In this document: piece after piece, positions 32,636 through 37,095 of the stretch
Layout of the letters: each line of letters begins with the position of its first letter
How positions within the stretch are numbered: the first letter of the stretch is position 1
NCBI GenBank assembly: GCA_900757145.1
Contig: CAAEMT010000030.1
Span: forward strand, 1 to 37,095
Source of the DNA: Lachnospiraceae bacterium
Lineage (GTDB): Bacteria > Bacillota > Clostridia > Lachnospirales > Lachnospiraceae
Reading direction: 5' to 3'
DNA length: 37,095 nt
Translations under genes and position numbers: made by a program
Notes under the pieces: model-generated
What the model saw: the letters and a program-made list of their open reading frames with translations, nothing else
Told to the model about the DNA's origin: nothing
Databases searched by the model: none

Positions 32636-35518
32636 TTATAACTTCTGCTCTTTCTCTTCTTCGTCATCTTTTGCATCCAGACTGCGCTTTCCCAGACGTA
32701 CCTCTTCCATCAGCTCATTCATGGAATCATCAAGATGATCAAACAGATAATTCCTGCCGCCTGTCTGTTTTCCCAGATAATTACTCCTAATCTCCCGCTG
32801 TATCATCTCGATCTCTTCATGAAGTCCTGCCGCCGAAAGACGCGCAGCGCCTGCGCCGAAAATAATAATCTGTTCAAGCGCATCCGAGGTCGCCACTGTG
32901 ACGTGATAACGCCTGTCTATTTCCCTTACAGTCTTTTCTATATACTGATCTGCCGTTTCCGCTTCTTTTGTATAAACTACATGAATATTGTGATACCGGA
33001 ATATCTCGCCCCTGCCTCCGGAAACCTTATACGCATCAAAGACAAGGATCAGACGGCACTTTTTATACCCCTGATAATTGCTGAGAATATCCATCAGCCG
33101 GTCGCGCGCCGCATCAATATTGATCTTTGCAAGCTCCTTTAGGTCTTCCCATGCAAAAATGATATTGTAGCCATCGACAAGCAGATACTCTTCTGCATCT
33201 TTTTCCTGTGATCTCTGCCGCAGAGCGCCTTCAGAAAAATCTATGCGGCGGCTCTTTTTGTAAGGATTGTTCTTCCTGTATCCCTCATCCTTCTTCGATG
33301 AGCCGTACGTGCGTGCAAATATTTCCTCAAGCTCCTTATCCTCGGCTGTCGTAAGTCCATAGCCGCCCGCACGTTTTCTTTCCCGCATCGTACCGGCCTC
33401 TTCACGCTTTTCGGACGCATCCTGCGGACGTATGCCAACGTCCTCTGTCCGCTCACCTTCCGCCCTCCAACCGCTCTCCACATGCATATAGTCCCGCACG
33501 CGATCCCAGCTCACAACGTATCCTGCGCCGTGTGCGCAGAATACCGAACCCGTTGGATTCTCCAAATCTGCCTCCGGATCATAGCCTCTCTTCGCGATCA
33601 CTTCCTCCGCATTGTGGCACGGCTCATACCCTTTCAGCGTACATGTCATACGCCCGCGCCCCTTTGTGTAAGAGATCAGCTCCGTCTGATACCCCCGCAT
33701 CGTCACAACAGGAGCGCTGCCGCAGATCACTGCCGTCTCCCCCTCCATCTGCGGCGGCGCAGACGCTCCTCCCATCTTCTGAACGTCCGTCATCACCCTG
33801 CCGACCGCCTCTTGGGGAACCTCGATCCGAAACTCATACACAGGTTCTAAAAGCACGCTTTTAGCGCAGCGCAGCCCCTGACGGACTGCACGGTACGTTG
33901 CCTGCCGGAAGTCGCCTCCCTCTGTATGCTTCTGATGCGCACGTCCTGCGATAAGAGTAATGCGCATATCTGTGATTTCAGAACCTGTCAGCACTCCGCA
34001 GTGCTGTTTTTCCTCAAGGTGCGTAAGAATCAGCCGCTGCCAGTTTTTTTCCAGCACATCCTCACTGCAGGACGTTTCAAACTGCATACCGCTTCCTCGC
34101 TCCGCAGGCTCCAAAAGAAGATGCACCTCCGCATAATGGCGAAGCGGCTCAAAATGCCCCACTCCCTCAATACTCTGCGCTATCGTTTCCTTATATACAA
34201 TATTGCCCTCTCCAAATTCTACCCATATACCGAAACGTTCCCGTATCAGTCTTTTGAGCACCTCAATCTGTACCTCGCCCATCAACTGAGCGTGTATCTC
34301 ACCTGTCTGCTCTTCCCATACGATATGCAGCTGCGGTTCTTCCTCCTCCAGCTGCCGCATCTGCAAAAATGTTTTATGTACATCGCACTCCGGCGGAAGC
34401 TCAATCCGGTAAGACAACACAGGCTCCAGAAGCGGCATACCGGCCTGAGTCTCATCGCCCAGTCCTTCTCCGGCATACGTGCAGTCAAGCCCCGTCACCG
34501 CGCATACCATTCCTGCCTCAGCCTGCGGGACAGTTTCAAAGCTGCTTCCTGAAAAAATCCTGATCTGATTGACTTTCTGTTCCCATATTCCGGCGCTGTC
34601 CGCGCTTTTGTTCCGACTTTCCGCTGCGCCTCTGTCCTGCCACTTTGCGGCTGTCTCTATTTTCCGGTTCGTCAGCACATCCTTTACCGACAGATGCCCT
34701 CCCGTGATCTTCATATGCGTCAGCCTGTTGCCCTGCGCATCCCTCGTAATCTTGAATACGCGGGCACCAAATGTACTGCCGTATTCCTTCGCCTGCATGT
34801 AATCATGCATCCCTGCGAGAAGATCTTCTACTCCCTGCATTTTGAGCGCCGAACCAAAATAGCACGGAAATACCTTGCGCTGCGAGATTAGTCCCGCAAT
34901 CTGCTCCGTCTCTATCGTCCCATTTTCCAGATAATATTCCAGCGTCTCTTCATCGCTCATTGCCAGATTTTCCAAAAATTCCTCCGGCAAAGAAACCATC
35001 TGCGGCTCTTTCTGTCGCACAAGCGGCTCAAAGTCCATACAGCGTCCGTCAAGCCGTTTTTCAAGCTCCTGCATCAGCGCAGTCCTGTCCGTTCCCGGCT
35101 GATCCATCTTATTGACAAACAAAAATACCGGAATCTCATATCGCTCAAGCAGGCGCCACAGCGTCTCGACATGTCCCTGCACTCCGTCAGGAGCGCTGAT
35201 CACAAGGATCGCATAATCGAGTATCCCAAGCGTGCGCTCCATCTCCGCGGCAAAGTCTACATGCCCCGGCGTATCCATCAGCGTTACCGGAATGTCTTCC
35301 AGCATGATCTGTGCCTGTTTTGAAAAAATAGTGATTCCGCGCTCCCTTTCCAGTGCAAAATTATCAAGGAAAGCGTCCTGATGATCGACGCGCCCCAGTC
35401 TGCGGATGCTGCCTGTCAGATACAAGATACCCTCCGCAAGCGTTGTCTTTCCGGCATCTACATGAGCGAGAATGCCTGCACATATATGTTTTCCGGGTTT
35501 CTTCTCTGATGTATGCAT
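32636..35518 (-). CDS. TetM/EF-G-like translational GTPase fused to a C-terminal NYN (Rae1/YacP-like) nuclease
   Basis: The 960-residue protein joins two parts. Residues 1 to about 690 are an EF-G/TetM-type factor: G1 HVDAGKTT (19-26), switch I RERGITIF (58-65), G3 DTPGHVD (82-88, catalytic His86), G4 NKMD (136-139), then domains II-V. Residues 776 to about 925 are a YacP/Rae1 NYN domain: LLVDGYNIIFAW (Asp782), LVFDAYKV (Asp828), ETADQYIEK, VATSDALEQIIIFGAGA (Asp879). A charged linker of about 85 residues lies between. In Bacillus, Rae1 cuts mRNA in the ribosomal A site, where TetM also binds. The TetM loop that displaces tetracycline (YSPV) aligns by eye with AHQKH (527-531), so tetracycline resistance is not the safe call. 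GGAAGGG precedes ATG 35518; it has its own promoter. Confidence 0.9.
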   Translation of the reverse strand: MHTSEKKPGKHICAGILAHVDAGKTTLAEGILYLTGSIRRLGRVDHQDAFLDNFALERERGITIFSKQAQIMLEDIPVTLMDTPGHVDFAAEMERTLGILDYAILVISAPDGVQGHVETLWRLLERYEIPVFLFVNKMDQPGTDRTALMQELEKRLDGRCMDFEPLVRQKEPQMVSLPEEFLENLAMSDEETLEYYLENGTIETEQIAGLISQRKVFPCYFGSALKMQGVEDLLAGMHDYMQAKEYGSTFGARVFKITRDAQGNRLTHMKITGGHLSVKDVLTNRKIETAAKWQDRGAAESRNKSADSAGIWEQKVNQIRIFSGSSFETVPQAEAGMVCAVTGLDCTYAGEGLGDETQAGMPLLEPVLSYRIELPPECDVHKTFLQMRQLEEEEPQLHIVWEEQTGEIHAQLMGEVQIEVLKRLIRERFGIWVEFGEGNIVYKETIAQSIEGVGHFEPLRHYAEVHLLLEPAERGSGMQFETSCSEDVLEKNWQRLILTHLEEKQHCGVLTGSEITDMRITLIAGRAHQKHTEGGDFRQATYRAVRQGLRCAKSVLLEPVYEFRIEVPQEAVGRVMTDVQKMGGASAPPQMEGETAVICGSAPVVTMRGYQTELISYTKGRGRMTCTLKGYEPCHNAEEVIAKRGYDPEADLENPTGSVFCAHGAGYVVSWDRVRDYMHVESGWRAEGERTEDVGIRPQDASEKREEAGTMRERKRAGGYGLTTAEDKELEEIFARTYGSSKKDEGYRKNNPYKKSRRIDFSEGALRQRSQEKDAEEYLLVDGYNIIFAWEDLKELAKINIDAARDRLMDILSNYQGYKKCRLILVFDAYKVSGGRGEIFRYHNIHVVYTKEAETADQYIEKTVREIDRRYHVTVATSDALEQIIIFGAGAARLSAAGLHEEIEMIQREIRSNYLGKQTGGRNYLFDHLDDSMNELMEEVRLGKRSLDAKDDEEEKEQKL

Positions 35519-35553
35519 CGCAAATTTCCCTTCCTTATTTTTATAATCAGATA

Positions 35554-35562
35554 ATTATAGCA
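35554..35562 (-). promoter_or_regulatory. Extended -10 promoter of the GTPase-NYN gene
   Basis: The minus strand reads TGCTATAAT (TATAAT 35554-35559). A partial -35, TCGACT, lies 18 bp upstream. The predicted start near 35547 leaves only about 28 nt before ATG 35518, so there is no room for a leader-peptide attenuator of the tet(M) kind. Confidence 0.6.
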
Positions 35563-35592
35563 TAGGAGCCATAAGAAGTCGATGAATGTTTC

Positions 35593-35651
35593 CAAAAATG
35601 TTCCCCCGTGATATCCCGATAAGATTCTGTCAGCCGGATAGTCCGGGGGAA
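35593..35651 (-). terminator. Probable terminator after cotJC
   Basis: TTCCCCCG (35601-35608) pairs with CGGGGGAA (35644-35651), and inside, after a symmetric 3x3 internal loop, TATCC pairs with GGATA. The minus strand continues ACATTTTTGG. It starts 14 nt past the cotJC stop and precedes the GTPase promoter. Confidence 0.6.
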
Positions 35652-35664
35652 TTTATTTTTGTCG

Positions 35665-36291
35665 TTATGACAGGTTCTTTTTATTGTTTAAAAACAACTT
35701 GTCAAATTCCGGATTAAAATAATAATAATTTCGGGAATCTAGGTGCTCCTTCGTGCGTTCTAACGCCTCTCCGAATCTCTGGAAATGAACGATCTCCCGC
35801 GCTCTGAGGAACTTAAGCGGCTCTCTAACATCAGGATCATCAATCATTCGCAGCAGATTGTCATATACAGTTCTCGCCTTCTGCTCGGCAGCGAGATCCT
35901 CATGCAGATCTGTCAGTGCATCTCCCTTTGACTGAAACTCGATGGCTGAAAACGGAAGCCCCGCCGCAGCCTGCGGCCACAGAGCCGCCGTATGATCGAT
36001 ATAGTACGCATCGAAACCTGCCGCTTTTGCCTCCTCAACCGTCAGATCCTTTGTGAGCTGGTATACCATTGCGCAGATCATCTCCATGTGCGCAAGCTCC
36101 TCTGTGCCAATATCAGTCAGCAGCCCGCCTACTTCCTTTATCGGCATCGTATAGCGCTGTGCCAAATACCGCATAGACGCAGAAAGCTCTCCATCCGGTC
36201 CTCCGTACTGGCTGATGATAAGCTGTGCCGTCTTAGGACATGTCTTTTTGATCTTTACCGGAAACTCCAGATTTTTCTCATACAGCCACAT
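35665..36291 (-). CDS. cotJC: Spore coat protein CotJC, manganese catalase type
   Basis: CotJC is a spore-coat protein of the di-manganese catalase family and may detoxify peroxide at the spore surface. The 208 residues have the ferritin-like helices with the metal ligands in ELSASMRYLAQRY, GTEELAHMEMICAMV, LAAEQKARTVYDNLL and AREIVHFQRFGEAL. It ends with the family-like NYYYFNPEFD. The first 14 nt overlap the cotJA-cotJB gene, so the two are translated from one message. A start at ATG 36291 (MWLYEKNLEFPVKIK) fits the family. Confidence 0.95.
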   Translation of the reverse strand: MWLYEKNLEFPVKIKKTCPKTAQLIISQYGGPDGELSASMRYLAQRYTMPIKEVGGLLTDIGTEELAHMEMICAMVYQLTKDLTVEEAKAAGFDAYYIDHTAALWPQAAAGLPFSAIEFQSKGDALTDLHEDLAAEQKARTVYDNLLRMIDDPDVREPLKFLRAREIVHFQRFGEALERTKEHLDSRNYYYFNPEFDKLFLNNKKNLS

Positions 36292-36688
36292 GTTCTCTTC
36301 CTCCTCCCCACGGAACGATCTCCTCAGTCTGCTCCCCCTGACAATCCATCGTCAGAGGATAAAAATCGACTGCAAATTTTGCCAGAAGTTCTTTTCTTGC
36401 CTGTTGACACTGTCCTTTTAGCTGCTTTGCCTCCGCATGATCGGGGTGCGTATCGAGAAAAAGCTGCAGATCGATCAGAAAAAAAGTTACCTGCTGGATC
36501 TCCAGCAGTCTCGCCTCACACTCATCTGCAGGCGCGGCCTGCGCGACCGCCTCCTGCATCATCTGCTCCTCAACAAAAAATGGCTTGTGAAGCTGCGGAA
36601 AAATACTCCCTTTTTGCAGCGCCTGCGGCAACGGATACGGTACTTCCCATTCCTGCACCGGCACAGACGCAATCGCGATTTCGTTCAT
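36278..36688 (-). CDS. Fused CotJA-CotJB spore coat protein
   Basis: Normally cotJA and cotJB are two small genes before cotJC. Here one 136-residue protein contains both: residues about 9-40 (VPVQEWEVPYPLPQALQKGSIFPQLHKPFF) match CotJA, and about 60-130 (RLLEIQQVTFFLIDLQLFLDTHPDHAEAKQLKGQCQQARKELLAKFAVDFYPLTMDC...PWGGG) match CotJB. A short Gln/Ala/Glu-rich stretch joins them. AAAGGAGG lies 8 nt before ATG 36688. It overlaps cotJC by 14 nt. The operon is sigma-E controlled in Bacillus; I could not find a convincing sigma-E promoter in front of it. Confidence 0.85.
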   Translation of the reverse strand: MNEIAIASVPVQEWEVPYPLPQALQKGSIFPQLHKPFFVEEQMMQEAVAQAAPADECEARLLEIQQVTFFLIDLQLFLDTHPDHAEAKQLKGQCQQARKELLAKFAVDFYPLTMDCQGEQTEEIVPWGGGREHVAV

Positions 36689-36739
36689 TCTCTTCGCCTC
36701 CTTTTCTTATGCATAAATCTCACTGTTTTGTCAGATCCC

Positions 36740-36995
36740 TAAAATGCAAACTTAAATTCCACTCTCCATCTCCATGATGGAATTTACTCTTGCACAAGTA
36801 GAATTTAGTCTTTCATACGAAAGAATAGGAATCTATTCCTGTCTTGGCTATTTCGCATCTCAATCCATTTTGCCTGTCAAGGGCTCGCCGTAAGGGGCTT
36901 ATGCCCCCTTGACAGAGCATAATGGTATTGAGGTATTATAGCTGCCAAAAAGGAATATTCCCGTACACTCCAGTGGAATTTAGTCTTACACATAC
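36740..36995. repeat. Four-copy 24-bp repeat family, MITE-like segment
   Basis: Four copies of a 24-bp motif of the type xxxTxTGxAAGACTAAATTCCACT: one on the plus strand (36740-36763) and three on the minus strand (36776-36799, 36797-36820, 36972-36995). Twelve positions are identical in all. The outermost two share an exact 11-bp inverted repeat (TAAATTCCACT at 36753-36763, AGTGGAATTTA at 36972-36982), as in a small element of about 230 bp. The middle two are in tandem with a 21-bp step. No gene is seen in 36689-37095. Confidence 0.6.
36859..36932. repeat. Large imperfect palindrome inside the repeat segment
   Basis: CTCAAT, CCATT, TGC and TGTCAAGGG on the left (36859-36883) pair, with small bulges, with the matching run CCCTTGACA...ATTGAG on the right (36907-36932). 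The core has a second option, GGGGC TTAT GCCCC. Short palindromes (AGGAATCTATTCCT near 36827-36840, GGAATATTCC near 36951-36960) flank it. No T-run follows, so a plain terminator is unlikely. Confidence 0.6.
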
Positions 36996-37017
36996 ACAAT
37001 TTTACTATATAAATTAC

Positions 37018-37046
37018 TTGACACAAAATCAATTATTTTATTTACT
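37018..37046 (+). promoter_or_regulatory. Possible plus-strand promoter at the right edge
   Basis: TTGACA (37018-37023), 17 bp, TTTACT (37041-37046), in an AT-rich stretch. A second TTGACT lies at 37062. Any gene it drives would be right of the window. The -10 is only 4/6, so confidence is low. Confidence 0.3.
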
Positions 37047-37095
37047 TTGGAACTCTACATGTTGACTTCAGCGTCTGATGTTATGCTAATAAATA

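Noticed and set aside
32636..35518. Calling the GTPase a tetracycline resistance gene
   Set aside because: The overall fold is TetM-like, but the drug-displacing loop residues are not seen and a nuclease domain is fused; resistance cannot be claimed.
36740..36995. CRISPR array
   Set aside because: The repeats are in both orientations, overlap in one case and are unevenly spaced, with no cas genes.

Overview
This 37 kb window looks like a core chromosomal segment of an anaerobic, spore-forming Firmicute, most likely of the Lachnospiraceae (Clostridium cluster XIVa). The reasons are the sporulation genes (spoIIE, yabP, yabQ, cotJ, a CotS-like gene), the gene neighbourhood, strong GGAGG ribosome binding sites and moderate GC. 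I see no rRNA, tRNA, CRISPR array or intact transposase. All genes are on the minus strand except two at 25.5-26.4 kb.

Reading along the minus strand (right to left), the right end holds a spore-coat cotJ operon (cotJA-cotJB fused in one gene, then cotJC manganese catalase). Next come a large TetM-like translational GTPase fused to a Rae1/YacP-type NYN nuclease, an FGGY sugar kinase, a tRNA-dihydrouridine synthase, and a DapF-fold protein whose two catalytic cysteines are both serine. Then follows a signalling module: an ECF sigma factor, a DUF4179 membrane anti-sigma candidate, and a secreted acidic protein. Two near-identical ECF-type promoters, one before the sigma gene and one before the secreted-protein gene, tie the module together. 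A plus-strand pair (NusG domain II membrane protein and Gx transporter) comes next, preceded by a DnaA-box cluster, then GNAT, larB, rbsD, a CotS-family gene and pgm.

The central block, mazG - hup - S4 protein (RqcP/YabO-like) - yabP - yabQ - divIC - spoIIE - tilS - hpt - ftsH, keeps much of the Bacillus subtilis gene order. spoIIE here encodes only the soluble part of the protein. It has a promoter with a 21-bp spacer overlapping a Spo0A box. Left of ftsH are a GH13 alpha-glycosidase, an L,D-transpeptidase, and a cell-wall/translation/repair block of ddl, murF, pth and mfd. The left edge cuts a PrsA-like lipoprotein gene.

The strongest candidates for new biology are: (1) the GTPase-NYN fusion, which joins two activities that both act at the ribosomal A site; (2) the double Cys-to-Ser DapF homologue; (3) the ECF/DUF4179 regulon defined by a repeated promoter; (4) the membrane-domain-less SpoIIE; (5) an RNA hairpin that would hide the mazG ribosome binding site; (6) a 24-bp repeat family with a large palindrome at the right end that no gene explains.
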